Assembly (NCBI GenBank): GCA_963818855.1
Contig: CAWFUH010000010.1
Location: 434,001-498,000, forward strand
Direction of reading: 5' to 3'
DNA length: 64,000 nucleotides
From: Bog-159 sp963818855
Lineage (GTDB): Bacteria; Acidobacteriota; Terriglobia; Bryobacterales; Bryobacteraceae
The notes under the pieces were generated by a model that worked only from the letters and a program-made list of their open reading frames with translations, searched no databases and was not told the DNA's origin. The position numbers and the translations under genes are program-made. Numbering within the stretch: the first letter of the stretch is position 1; each line of letters begins with the position of its first letter. This document shows positions 50,761-59,307 of this stretch, one piece after another.

Positions 50761-51105
50761 ATGGCGGGTCAAAATACCCTAACCTTCACCGATGGCAGCT
50801 TTGACCAGGATGTTTTGCACTCCGAAGTGCCGGTCCTGGTGGACTTCTGGGCAGAGTGGTGCGGCCCCTGCCGGCAGATGGGGCCGACCATCGATGTGGT
50901 GGCCCAGGAATATGCCGGGAAGCTGAAAGTCGGCAAGCTGGATGTGGATTCCAATATCAATACAGCAGGGCGCTACAATATCCGCGGCATTCCTACGCTG
51001 CTGCTGTTCAAGGAAGGCCGGGTGGTAGAACAGCGCGTAGGCGCAGTCGGCAAGTCCGAAGTCGTGCGTATGGTCCAGGCGCACGTCGCGCCAGTGGCGT
51101 CCTAA
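50761..51105 (+). CDS. trxA: Thioredoxin
   Basis: 114 residues. The active site is WAEWCGPCRQMGP and the cis-proline loop is IRGIPTLLLFKEG. It reduces disulfides in the cytoplasm using thioredoxin reductase. An AGGAG element lies about 12 bases before the ATG. It converges with the DksA-like gene, 5 bases between stops. Confidence 0.96.
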   Translation: MAGQNTLTFTDGSFDQDVLHSEVPVLVDFWAEWCGPCRQMGPTIDVVAQEYAGKLKVGKLDVDSNINTAGRYNIRGIPTLLLFKEGRVVEQRVGAVGKSEVVRMVQAHVAPVAS

Positions 51106-51110
51106 GGCCG

Positions 51111-51509
51111 CTAAGGCCGCGACCGAACCACCACCATTTCCTCTTCTTGCATCGTCCCGATGGCTTCCTGGCACGGTACACAGTAGCGGGCCCACGGCAG
51201 GGCCTGCAGCCTTTTCGGAGGAATCGGTTGTTCGCACGCCAGGCAGAATCCGAAGTCGCCCGACGCCACGCGATCCAGGGCTTCCTCCACCATACGCAGT
51301 TGACCGTAGTCCAGACTGTTCAACCGCAGCGAGACAAATTCGTCATGCGAGAGTTGCGCCTGGTCTTCCTCCGCGACCCGGCCCATCCTCGCCACGGTGT
51401 CGAATTTGACTCCCAAACCGGAAACCACCTGCTCCCTTTTGTCGAGCAGCATCTGGCGATACGTCTCGATCAGATTTGACACCCGAGCGCCGCTTGCCCC
51501 TTTGTTCAT
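51111..51509 (-). CDS. DksA/TraR-family zinc finger protein
   Basis: 132 residues from the ATG at 51509, chosen over a GTG at 51518 because GGAGGT lies seven bases upstream. A helical N-terminus (LIETYRQMLLDKREQVVSGL) precedes the zinc finger FGFCLACEQPIPPKRLQALPWARYCVPCQ, with all four cysteines (C-x2-C and C-x2-C). DksA-type proteins bind RNA polymerase in its secondary channel and tune transcription, often with ppGpp. The acidic tip residues of classical DksA are not clear, so the exact subgroup is open. Confidence 0.88.
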   Translation of the reverse strand: MNKGASGARVSNLIETYRQMLLDKREQVVSGLGVKFDTVARMGRVAEEDQAQLSHDEFVSLRLNSLDYGQLRMVEEALDRVASGDFGFCLACEQPIPPKRLQALPWARYCVPCQEAIGTMQEEEMVVVRSRP

Positions 51510-51690
51510 GAACCGCACCTCCCGTGCAAACGTGTTATTTCAGACCGTAAGCACCCTAAATGGTTAAGAGAAGGTAGCAAAGTTCTCTCCCAAATACAAG
51601 TTTTATTTTGGCAGTATTGTTTTGGCCACGCTGTGCAGACGTATTCAGGACAGCGTGCCATTTTAATCGAGTATCTCGGGCGGCGCTAAG

Positions 51691-53064
51691 ATGAAAGACA
51701 AACCTGCTTCCATGAAGAGACGCATCCTGGTGGTCGAGGACGAAGAGAAACTCCGCCGCGTTCTCGAGCTGCAACTGGCGTCCGCCGGCTTTGAAGTGGA
51801 TAAGGTGCGCACGGCCGAGGAAGCCGTGAAGATAATCGATCGGGCCGACCTGGTGCTCACCGACTTGCGCCTGCCACAGATGGACGGATTGGAGTTGCTG
51901 GCCGCCATCCGCCGCCAGAATTCGCAAACGCCAGTCGTAGTCATGACCGCTTTTGGCACGATCGAAACTGCGGTCGAGGCCATGAAGGCCGGCGCCACCG
52001 ATTTTCTCTTGAAACCTTTCTCACTCGATCACCTGATGACCGTCGTCGGGAAGGCGCTCGAAATGCGCGCGCTGCGTGACGAGAACCTGCAGCTTCGTGA
52101 AGAACTGGGGCGGCGCTACGCCTTCGACAATATAGTCGGACGCAGCCCCGCTATGCAGGAGGTCTTCGCCACCATCATGCGCGTCGCGCCTACCCGCGCC
52201 ACGGTCCTGCTGGCGGGCGAAAGCGGAGTCGGCAAGGACCTCATCGCGCGCGCCATTCATTTTCACTCGCCGCGCCGCGAAAAGCCGCTGGTGAAGATCA
52301 ACTGCACCGCCCTCCCCGAAAACCTGATGGAGAGCGAGCTATTCGGCTACGAGAAGGGCGCATTCACGGGCGCCATGACTTCCAAGCCCGGCAAGTTCGA
52401 ACAGGCCGATACCGGCACCGTCTTCCTGGACGAAATCGGCGATGTGCCCGCCACCATCCAGGTGAAACTGCTGCGGGTGCTGCAGGAGCGCGAGTTCGAG
52501 CGATTGGGCAGCAATGTCACCCGCCATATCGATGTGCGGGTAGTGGCGGCCACCAACCAGGATTTGCGCGCCGCGCTCGAACAGGGCACTTTTCGCGAAG
52601 ATCTGTATTACCGGCTCAACGTGGTGCCCATGAATATTCCACCGCTGCGCGAACGCCGGGAGGACATTCCATTTCTGGCGCAGCATTTCGTCGCCAAGCT
52701 GGGGCCGGACACGGGCAACCGGGTGCAGACCGTCACCGACGCGGCCATCGCCAAGCTGATGGCATATCACTGGCCGGGCAATGTGCGCGAGTTGGAGAAC
52801 GTGATCGAGCGCAGCCTGGTGATGTGTTCCGGCGACCGGCTGGACTCGGCCGATATCAAGCTGGAAATGGCGCCGCGCAGCCGCACGGCGGACCAGGCGG
52901 ATCGCTTTTTGCCCGAAGGACTGACGCTCGACCAATACGAGCAGGATCTGATTCGCGAGGCACTGCGGCGGGCGGATGGCAACAAAAGCCACGCGGCGCG
53001 GCTGCTGGGGCTGACGCGGAATGCGCTGCGATACCGGCTGACGCAGATGGGGCTGGAATCGTGA
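51691..53064 (+). CDS. Sigma-54-dependent NtrC-type response regulator
   Basis: 457 residues. The receiver has ILVVEDEEKLRRVLEL and the acceptor aspartate in LVLTDLRLPQMDG. The AAA+ domain has LAGESGVGKDLIARAIHFHS (Walker A), YEKGAFTGAM (sigma-54 contact), TVFLDEIGDVP (Walker B) and HWPGNVRELENV. A Fis-type helix-turn-helix ends the protein (DGNKSHAARLLGLTRNALRY). A second ATG lies 7 codons in (MKRRILVVED) and may be the real start. No kinase is adjacent, so its partner is elsewhere. Confidence 0.95.
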   Translation: MKDKPASMKRRILVVEDEEKLRRVLELQLASAGFEVDKVRTAEEAVKIIDRADLVLTDLRLPQMDGLELLAAIRRQNSQTPVVVMTAFGTIETAVEAMKAGATDFLLKPFSLDHLMTVVGKALEMRALRDENLQLREELGRRYAFDNIVGRSPAMQEVFATIMRVAPTRATVLLAGESGVGKDLIARAIHFHSPRREKPLVKINCTALPENLMESELFGYEKGAFTGAMTSKPGKFEQADTGTVFLDEIGDVPATIQVKLLRVLQEREFERLGSNVTRHIDVRVVAATNQDLRAALEQGTFREDLYYRLNVVPMNIPPLRERREDIPFLAQHFVAKLGPDTGNRVQTVTDAAIAKLMAYHWPGNVRELENVIERSLVMCSGDRLDSADIKLEMAPRSRTADQADRFLPEGLTLDQYEQDLIREALRRADGNKSHAARLLGLTRNALRYRLTQMGLES

Positions 53065-53072
53065 ATGGAGGG

Positions 53073-53460
53073 CGGGTTTAGACCTATCTGGTCGGTTCCC
53101 GGCATGAAGGCAACCGCGAAGGCGGCATGGCCCACCTGCTCGAGCACATGTTGTTCAAGGGTAGCGCGAAGCACCTGAACTTCATGCAGGAACTCACCGA
53201 GCACGGCTGCCGGCCGAACGGCACCACCAGTTTTGATCGCACGGATTACTTGGATACCTGCCAGTCTAGCGACGAGAATCAGGGGCCGCTCGATATGGAA
53301 GCCGACCGCATGGTGAATTCTTTCATCAAGAAAGAGGACTTCGACAGGGAGTTCCCGGTGGTGCGCAACGAATTCGAAGCCGGCGAAAACAATCCCTTCG
53401 CGTGCTGTACAAGCACACTATGGCGGCGGCTTACACCGCGCACAGTTACGGCCGGCCGAT
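53073..53460 (+). pseudogene. Fragment of an M16 peptidase gene (duplicate of part of 55708-58452)
   Basis: About 385 bases closely match 55905-56290 of the intact M16 gene, including the zinc motif HLLEH, ELTEHGCRPNGTTSFDRT and NSFIKKEDFD. The fragment lacks a start codon region and signal peptide, has small indels (QGPLDMEAD instead of KWALDMEAD; a frame change after NNPFA), and ends abruptly at GRP, where an unrelated gene fragment begins. It is a non-functional partial duplication. Confidence 0.85.
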
Positions 53461-53664
53461 GCGCTGATGGAAGGCTTCGTGGTATTCCATTAGGCGGCGC
53501 GGTATGCGGAAGGCATGCAGGCGCTGATCGGCTGGAGTCCCGCGGGCAAGTTGAAGGCGCGCGAAGATATCGTGGAAGGGCTGGAGACGTTCCCCGATAC
53601 GCTGCAAAGACTGTTCCGCGGCGAGAACTTCGGCAAGCCGGTGATCAAGGTCGCGGATGAGTAG
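53461..53664 (+). pseudogene. NADP-dependent zinc-less alcohol dehydrogenase-type oxidoreductase, C-terminal fragment
   Basis: In one frame the bases read ALMEGFVVFH, an internal TAG, AARYAEGMQALIGWSPAGKL, KAREDIVEGLETFPDTLQRL and FRGENFGKPVIKVADE. This matches the end of medium-chain NADP-dependent oxidoreductases of the leukotriene B4 dehydrogenase/CurA type. The rest of the gene is missing and an in-frame stop interrupts it. It abuts the M16 fragment without a gap, so a rearrangement joined two unrelated gene pieces. Confidence 0.7.
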
Positions 53665-53733
53665 TGGGGCTGGCTGGGGATGGGCTTCAAGGCAAGACCG
53701 ATTCCGCCCCACGAGGGCCGGATTCGCGGTATA

Positions 53734-53750
53734 GTAGTGAATATCACTAC
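53734..53750. promoter_or_regulatory. Palindromic operator of the Phd/PIN module
   Basis: Perfect arms GTAGTGA and TCACTAC around ATA, ending 16 bases before the antitoxin ATG. Phd/YefM-type antitoxins bind such palindromes to repress their own operon, so this is the probable autoregulatory site. That ATA centre and the TATAGTAG stretch just upstream would overlap a -10 region. Confidence 0.65.
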
Positions 53751-53766
53751 ATTTTGGAGATTAGCG

Positions 53767-54012
53767 ATGGACAAAGCAGTCTCGGCCGCGGACGCCAATC
53801 GCCGGTTCTCGGAACTGCTGCGGACCGTGCAGAAAGGTTGCAGCGTCGTCGTGACGAGTCACGGCAAGCCCGTGGCAAGAATCACACCTGTCGCTGAGGA
53901 CGATCGGGCCGCCGAGGGCGCGCGCGCCGCGCTGTTCGCCCGGCTCCGCAGGGAACGAGTTGTAAAAGCCGGCCGATGGACACGTGACGAGCTGTATGAC
54001 GATGCCTCATGA
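53767..54012 (+). CDS. Phd/YefM-type antitoxin
   Basis: 81 residues from the ATG at 53767. SAADANRRFSELLRTVQKGCSVVVTSHGKPVARITP is the conserved DNA-binding dimer of the Phd/YefM family; the disordered C-terminus (LRRERVVKAGRWTRDELYDD) is where the toxin is bound. It overlaps the PIN toxin gene by 4 bases (ATGA). The gene pair is intact. Confidence 0.92.
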   Translation: MDKAVSAADANRRFSELLRTVQKGCSVVVTSHGKPVARITPVAEDDRAAEGARAALFARLRRERVVKAGRWTRDELYDDAS

Positions 54013-54464
54013 GGATGGCTTTAGACACCAATGTCCTGGCCTACGCCGAAGGCGTCAACGGAGCAGTCATGCGAGACAAGGCGCTGAAGCTGATCCAGCG
54101 ATTGCCCCCAGGATCTATCGTGCTGCCGGTTCAGGCGTTGGGCGAACTGTTCAACGTACTGGTTCGAAAAGCCAAGCGCCGCCCAGTTCGTGCGCGGGCA
54201 GCCGTGTTGAGCTGGCGCGACGCGTATGCAGTGGTCGAGACGTCCGCCGCGGTAATCGTCGACGCAACGGACTTGGCGTCCGATCATGGCCTCACGATCT
54301 GGGACTCGGTGGTGCTGGCGGCATCGGCGGCGGCCGAGTGTCGCTTGCTTCTGTCGGAAGATCTCCAAGAAGGGTTTACCTGGCGCGGAGTCACCGTCGC
54401 GAACCCGTTTGCGCCCACGCTTCACCCCATATTGGCGGCATCGCTTAAGGCGCCCAAAGGGTGA
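54009..54464 (+). CDS. PIN-domain toxin (VapC-like)
   Basis: 151 residues. The PIN nuclease acids are visible: MALDTNVLAYAE (first aspartate), LPVQALGELFNVL (glutamate) and LTIWDSVVLAASAAAECRLLLSEDLQEG (two further aspartates). VapC-type toxins cleave tRNA or rRNA when freed from antitoxin. It is coupled to the Phd-type antitoxin and shares its operator. Confidence 0.92.
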   Translation: MRMALDTNVLAYAEGVNGAVMRDKALKLIQRLPPGSIVLPVQALGELFNVLVRKAKRRPVRARAAVLSWRDAYAVVETSAAVIVDATDLASDHGLTIWDSVVLAASAAAECRLLLSEDLQEGFTWRGVTVANPFAPTLHPILAASLKAPKG

Positions 54465-54682
54465 ACCAGTGCGCGTGTGTCGCTGGCTGATTTGGTCGTA
54501 TACGCCGGGACGAATGCCGGTGAGCATCTATCGACCAAACGCCTGTTCCGGCTGCCGCCAGCCACGATCCGATATCGCAACTATTCGTGAAAGTGGCTGA
54601 CGGCGCTTACCGGGATCAATCACGAGGTCTCCACATGGTCGCATTACCAGGGTTGGAAGCAATGGGCGACCAACCGGGAGGG

Positions 54683-55485
54683 CTACTGTACCGGGGCAGA
54701 CAGGATATCGGATCTCCTGACCTTCGCGGCGAGGCCGTATTTCGTCGAGACCGAATCGACAAGTTCGAGAAACCAGTCTTCGGAGGTCGGTGACACACGC
54801 ACCTCTTCGATCAGCGCACCTAGCTCTACGTCAATATAACGGCCGTTTCGATACTTGACTCTCGCGACGTCATCCCCAATCGCACCCCAGTCGATCTCGT
54901 CAGTTCGCTTTGGCTTTCCGGGGCCGTGAAACAACGATTGTGCCAGCGAACTACATAACGCATTAAGTTGTTCTTGGATGTCCTTACCGGCGAAGAGTCT
55001 CTCCGCACTCCTCGCCAGGGAGCGCTCTATTCTTTCGTAATTTGACAGAATGGCTATGCCTTCCGTACCCGATACATATCTGGACACATCGCGGCCGATT
55101 CGTAGTTGTTGAGGTGCCAGCAGTTCACGAAAATCGTTCGCCGGTCATAGAACCTCCTCCTGAGCCAATACTCTCGCGAGTTCTTCGTGCTCCAAAACTG
55201 GATCTGCCGGTCGCCCGCCGTCATTGGTTCCATTTGAAGTTCATCCCATTCCGTCGGCGTAAGGTCGTCGATGCTTTTCCATTCACGATGTCGGTAATTG
55301 GGCTGGGCCAGTAGACCCTCATGCGGATCAACTCCTGCCAACGCTTCGAGGTTTGGAAAGTAGAGTTGGCAGCGATCCAGCAACGACAAGTACTTGGTGA
55401 AATCCATATAACGCCAAAGCCTCGCTGTATCCGCTAGAGGCGTGAGCTGGGGGTGGCTTTCGATGGGCATCCTCCATTTTGTCAT
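54683..55485 (-). pseudogene. DUF2971-like protein, single-base frameshift
   Basis: The upstream frame (from about 55485, MTKWRMPIES) gives LWRYMDFTKYLSLLDRCQLYF, RRRFYDRRTIFVNCWHLNNY, ESAAM; it then ends within a few codons. A second frame starting at 55087 continues SRYVSGTEGIAILSNYERIE and VRRSDILS. Family members read ESAAMW followed by exactly this continuation, and adding one G (ATG TGG TCC) at about 55084-55087 restores that. The rejoined protein would be about 267 residues. Function unknown; some members occur in defence or mobile regions. Confidence 0.75.
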
Positions 55486-55707
55486 ATTGAGGGCGAGCAG
55501 CACTATCGCGCCAGGCTGTCCCGCGCTCACTCCCATGAAGTAGGCGTCCCGTCAACTCGACGGGAAACGCCCAACTCGCATATCTGGCCGAGCAGCGCGA
55601 GGTTGGACACCGGTTGAAGGAAGTAGCCGTCAGCCAGGAGCCCAGCTTAAGCCTTCAGCCGCGTAGTGTGTCTTTGGCCACGCCACACAGGCTAAAATAA
55701 GAAGAAT

Positions 55708-58452
55708 ATGACGTCGCAAAAGAGATTGGCTGGCTTCTTGCCGGCTATCGCCATCCTCCTCGCGCCCATGCTGTGTCCCGCCGAGGACCTGCCGAATGGC
55801 GTGAAAAAGGTGACCTCCGTCGAGGGCATTACCGAATACAGCCTCGATAACGGCCTGCGTTTCCTGGTGTTCCCGGATACATCCAAACCCACCATTACGG
55901 TCAATATGACCTATCTGGTCGGTTCCCGGCATGAGGGCAACGGCGAAGGCGGAATGGCCCACCTGCTTGAGCACATGGTCTTCAAGGGCAGCACGAACCA
56001 CCTGAACATCATGCAGGAACTCACCGAGCACGGCTGCCGGCCGAACGGCACCACCAGTTTCGATCGCACGAATTACTTCGAAACCTGCCAGTCGGGCGAC
56101 GAGAATCTGAAGTGGGCGCTCGATATGGAAGCCGACCGCATGGTGAATTCTTTCATCAAGAAAGAGGACTTCGACAAGGAATTCTCGGTGGTGCGCAACG
56201 AATTCGAAGCGGGCGAAAACAATCCGTTCGCGGTACTGCGCAAGCACACTATGGCCGCCGCGTACACCGCGCACAGCTATGGCCGGCCGGTAATCGGCAA
56301 TAAGTCGGATGTGGAACGCGTCACCATGGACAAGCTGCAGGCGTTCTATCACAAGTATTACCAGCCCGATAATGCCGTGCTCACGGTGGCGGGTAAAGTG
56401 GATGAAGCCAAGATCGTGGCGTTGGTGAGCGAGGACTTCGGCAAGATCCCGCGCCCGTCGCGCACCCTGTCGCCCACCTACACCGTGGAACCGGTGCAGG
56501 ATGGCGAGCGCCTCACGGTGGTGCGCCGGGTTGGCGATGTGCAGGGGATCTTCATTGTCTATCACACCCCGGATGGGGCGCATCCCGACCAGCCCGCGCT
56601 CGACGTGCTGACCAGCGTCATGACTGAGCAATCCTCGGGCCGGCTGTACAAAGCTCTGGTCGATAACAAAAAGGCGACGCAAGTCTTCGGCAACGCCATG
56701 CACTTCAACGAGCCTGGTTTGATTATGTTCGGCGCGCTGCTGAACAAAACAGATTCGCTCGATGATGCGCGCAACGTCATGCAGGCCACCATCGACGGCG
56801 TGGTGAAAGAGCCGCCCAGCAAGGAGGAAGTGGATCGGGCCAAGACGCGCCTGGAGAAAGATATCGACATCACTTTGCGGAACTCCGAACGGGTCGGCTT
56901 GTATCTCAGCGAATATCTGGCGCAGGGCGACTGGCGGCTGTTGTTCCGCGACCGGGACATCTTACGCACCGTTACGCCGCAGGATGTGCAGCGGGTGGCG
57001 GCGGTCTATCTGAAGACTTCGAACCAGACCATCGGCGAATTCATTCCCGATCCCAAGCCGGACCGGGCCGAGATACCTGCCAAGACGGACGTCGCGGCGG
57101 CGCTCAAGGATTACAAGGGCGAGGCGGCCATGGCGGCGGGCGAGGTGTTCGATCCATCGCCGAAGAATATTGAAGCGCGCACCGAACACTACACTTTGCC
57201 ATCCGGCATGAAGGTTGCGCTGCTCCAAAAGAAGACGCGCGGCGCCAGCGTGCATGCCGTCATCAGCCTGCATTTCGGCGATCTGGAGAGTGTGAAAGGC
57301 AAGGATGTGGCGGCCAGCCTCGCGGGTGAAGCGCTGATTCGCGGCACGGCCGGCAAGAACCGGCAGCAGATCCAGGACGAAATCGACAAGCTGAAGGCAC
57401 AGCTTCGCGTGAACGGCGACGCTACCGGCGCGAATGTCAGCATCGAAACCACGCACGAAAATCTGCCCGCGGTGTTGCGGCTGGCGGGCGAAATCCTGAA
57501 AGAGGCCACCCTGCCCGAATCGGAGTTCGAGGAGATCCGCAAACAGCAGCTCACTTATCTCGATTTCGGAAAGAGCGAGCCGCAATCGCTGGCGTTCACC
57601 GAAATCAGCCGCACCATGTATCCGTACCCGAAGGGCGATGTGCGCGCGACCATGTCGATTCCCGAGGAAATCGAGGAAGTGAAGAGCGTGAAACTGGAAG
57701 ACGCCAAGGCCTTCTACAAGCACTTCTATGGTGCATCGAACGGACAACTCGCGGTAGTGGGCGACTTCGATCCGGCCGAAGTGAAGAGGGAGATCGCGAT
57801 CCTGTTCGGCGAGTGGAAGAGCCCGGCGCACTTTGAGCGCGTCAAATTCGGCTTCCAGAAGATTGCGCCGGTGAACCAGACCATCGAGACGCCCGACAAA
57901 CAGAACGCGGTGTTCGTGGCCTCCGAACGGCTGCATATCAGCGACAAAGATCCGGAGTATCCGGCGCTGGTGATGGGGAACTACATGCTGGGCGGCGGAT
58001 TTCTGAACTCGCGGCTGGCCACCCGTATCCGCGTGAAGGATGGCCTGAGCTACGGCGTGGGTTCGACGCTTTCGGCCAAATCCATCGAACAGGATGGCGA
58101 GTTCCAGACATACGCCATCGCGGCGCCGCAGAATGTGCTGAAGGTGGAAGCAGCGTTCAAGGAGGAGATGCAGAAGGTCTTGAGCGGCGGCTTCACGCAG
58201 AAGGAACTGGACGAGGACCGCACCGGCTGGCTGCAGGAGCGCCAGGTGAACCGGGCGGAAGATGGCTCGCTGGCGCGCACCTTGACGTCGCGGGACTACG
58301 ATGGCCGGACCATGCTTTGGGATGAAGATCTGGAGAAGAAAGTGGCGGCGCTGACGCCGGAGGATATCGCGAAGGCGGTGCGGAGCACGATCGATCTGGA
58401 GCAGGTCTCGATTGTGAAGGCCGGCGATTTCAAGAAAGCCGCGGCGAAGTAG
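55708..58452 (+). CDS. Secreted M16 family zinc metallopeptidase
   Basis: 914 residues with a signal peptide (LAGFLPAIAILLAPMLCPA). It has the two-repeat M16 layout found in pitrilysin-type and processing-peptidase-type proteins. The N-terminal half has HLLEHMVFKGS (the HxxEH zinc site) and the downstream zinc glutamate region (VVRNEFEAGENNPF). The inactive C-terminal half has LPSGMKVALLQKKTRGASVH, AVVGDFDPAEV and ATRIRVKDGLSYGVGST. The substrate is probably periplasmic peptide. A partial duplicate lies at 53073-53460. Confidence 0.95.
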   Translation: MTSQKRLAGFLPAIAILLAPMLCPAEDLPNGVKKVTSVEGITEYSLDNGLRFLVFPDTSKPTITVNMTYLVGSRHEGNGEGGMAHLLEHMVFKGSTNHLNIMQELTEHGCRPNGTTSFDRTNYFETCQSGDENLKWALDMEADRMVNSFIKKEDFDKEFSVVRNEFEAGENNPFAVLRKHTMAAAYTAHSYGRPVIGNKSDVERVTMDKLQAFYHKYYQPDNAVLTVAGKVDEAKIVALVSEDFGKIPRPSRTLSPTYTVEPVQDGERLTVVRRVGDVQGIFIVYHTPDGAHPDQPALDVLTSVMTEQSSGRLYKALVDNKKATQVFGNAMHFNEPGLIMFGALLNKTDSLDDARNVMQATIDGVVKEPPSKEEVDRAKTRLEKDIDITLRNSERVGLYLSEYLAQGDWRLLFRDRDILRTVTPQDVQRVAAVYLKTSNQTIGEFIPDPKPDRAEIPAKTDVAAALKDYKGEAAMAAGEVFDPSPKNIEARTEHYTLPSGMKVALLQKKTRGASVHAVISLHFGDLESVKGKDVAASLAGEALIRGTAGKNRQQIQDEIDKLKAQLRVNGDATGANVSIETTHENLPAVLRLAGEILKEATLPESEFEEIRKQQLTYLDFGKSEPQSLAFTEISRTMYPYPKGDVRATMSIPEEIEEVKSVKLEDAKAFYKHFYGASNGQLAVVGDFDPAEVKREIAILFGEWKSPAHFERVKFGFQKIAPVNQTIETPDKQNAVFVASERLHISDKDPEYPALVMGNYMLGGGFLNSRLATRIRVKDGLSYGVGSTLSAKSIEQDGEFQTYAIAAPQNVLKVEAAFKEEMQKVLSGGFTQKELDEDRTGWLQERQVNRAEDGSLARTLTSRDYDGRTMLWDEDLEKKVAALTPEDIAKAVRSTIDLEQVSIVKAGDFKKAAAK

Positions 58453-58462
58453 TGGCCTAATC

Positions 58463-58488
58463 GTGGGGCAGACCTCCAGGTCTGTCCC
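58463..58488 (+). repeat. Dispersed palindromic repeat, family B (short, degenerate)
   Basis: GTGGGGCAGACCTCCAGGTCTG, matching only the first hairpin of the family. It sits just after the M16 stop codon. Confidence 0.6.
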
Positions 58489-58497
58489 GACTCGCTT

Positions 58498-59241
58498 CGG
58501 AGGCAACAGCGGCGATGGCACCGTGTTTATGCTGAGTCCACCGCCTGTGGGCCAGACCCAATGGATAGAGACCGTGCACTACAGTTTTACCGGAGGCGGC
58601 GACGGTTATTTCCCGAATGGCGATCTGCTCCTCGACAGCAACACGGGCGCGCTGTTCGGCACCACCACTCTACGGCGGTGCGAGCGGAGACGGGACGGTG
58701 TTCAGCCTGACGCCGTCCGCCGATGGCGTGTGGACTCAATCCACGATCTAGAATTTCAACCATGCCGACCCCACCTTCAGCGCCGCCAATCCCAACGGAG
58801 GACTGGTGGGAGCCACCGGCGGTCTCTTCGGGACGACCACCGCCGGGGGAGTCAACGGCACAGCTTGCTGCGGGGTCGTCTTCTTCCTTTGGCAGGAGAT
58901 CGCGGGCGATCCCCAGTACACGTTGCAGATACTCCATCAGTTCACGGGCGCGAGCGGCGACGGCCTCGGTCCTCTGGCTGGCCTGTTCGAAGACTCATCG
59001 CGGACATTTTGGGGCGGGGGCAGGCGGCGCGAGCGGATTCGGTACGGTCTTTAAGCTCGCTCCCGACCCGTTCCATCCGGAGGAATGGGATTACAGCGTG
59101 GTCTACAGTTTCAAGGGAGGAACGACCGATGGCGGCCTTCCCTACAGCCCGCTGACTACCGACGGCACGGGCGCCCTCTATGGGACAACCAACATCGGCG
59201 GGACCGCCAACCAGGGTACGGTCTATCAGGTGATGCCTTAA
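58498..59241 (+). pseudogene. Decayed GloVer-repeat protein gene
   Basis: Successive frames match the C-terminal half of the intact gene at 59308-60633. GGNSGDGTVFMLSPPPVGQT and DLLLDSNTGALFGTT come first. After a shift near 58668 and a TAG near 58750 follow GLVGATGGLFGTTTAGGVNG and CCGVVFFLWQEIAGDPQYTL. After a further shift near 59012 come GASGFGTVFKLAPDP and GTTNIGGTANQGTVYQVMP. At least two frameshifts and one stop codon inactivate it. It is probably the older copy of a tandem duplication. Confidence 0.8.
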
Positions 59242-59307
59242 TTTTTTTTCGTGCCGCGCGAAAAATTTACTGGGGAAGTCCGTTTGTTGCGATAGGAGTG
59301 ATTTTCT

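Noticed and set aside
51540..51690. Possible sigma-54 promoter before the second NtrC-type gene (TTGGCAG and TTTTGGC)
   Set aside because: The spacing between the GG and GC elements is 13 bases rather than 10, so it does not fit the -24/-12 consensus.
55540..55707. Forward-strand segment reading AYLAEQREVGHRLKEVAVSQ as a gene tail
   Set aside because: Too short, no start or matching upstream sequence, and I cannot assign a family.
56962..58521. Reverse-strand frame of 519 residues opposite the M16 peptidase
   Set aside because: Histidine-, arginine- and leucine-rich antisense shadow without motifs; the forward strand is clearly coding.
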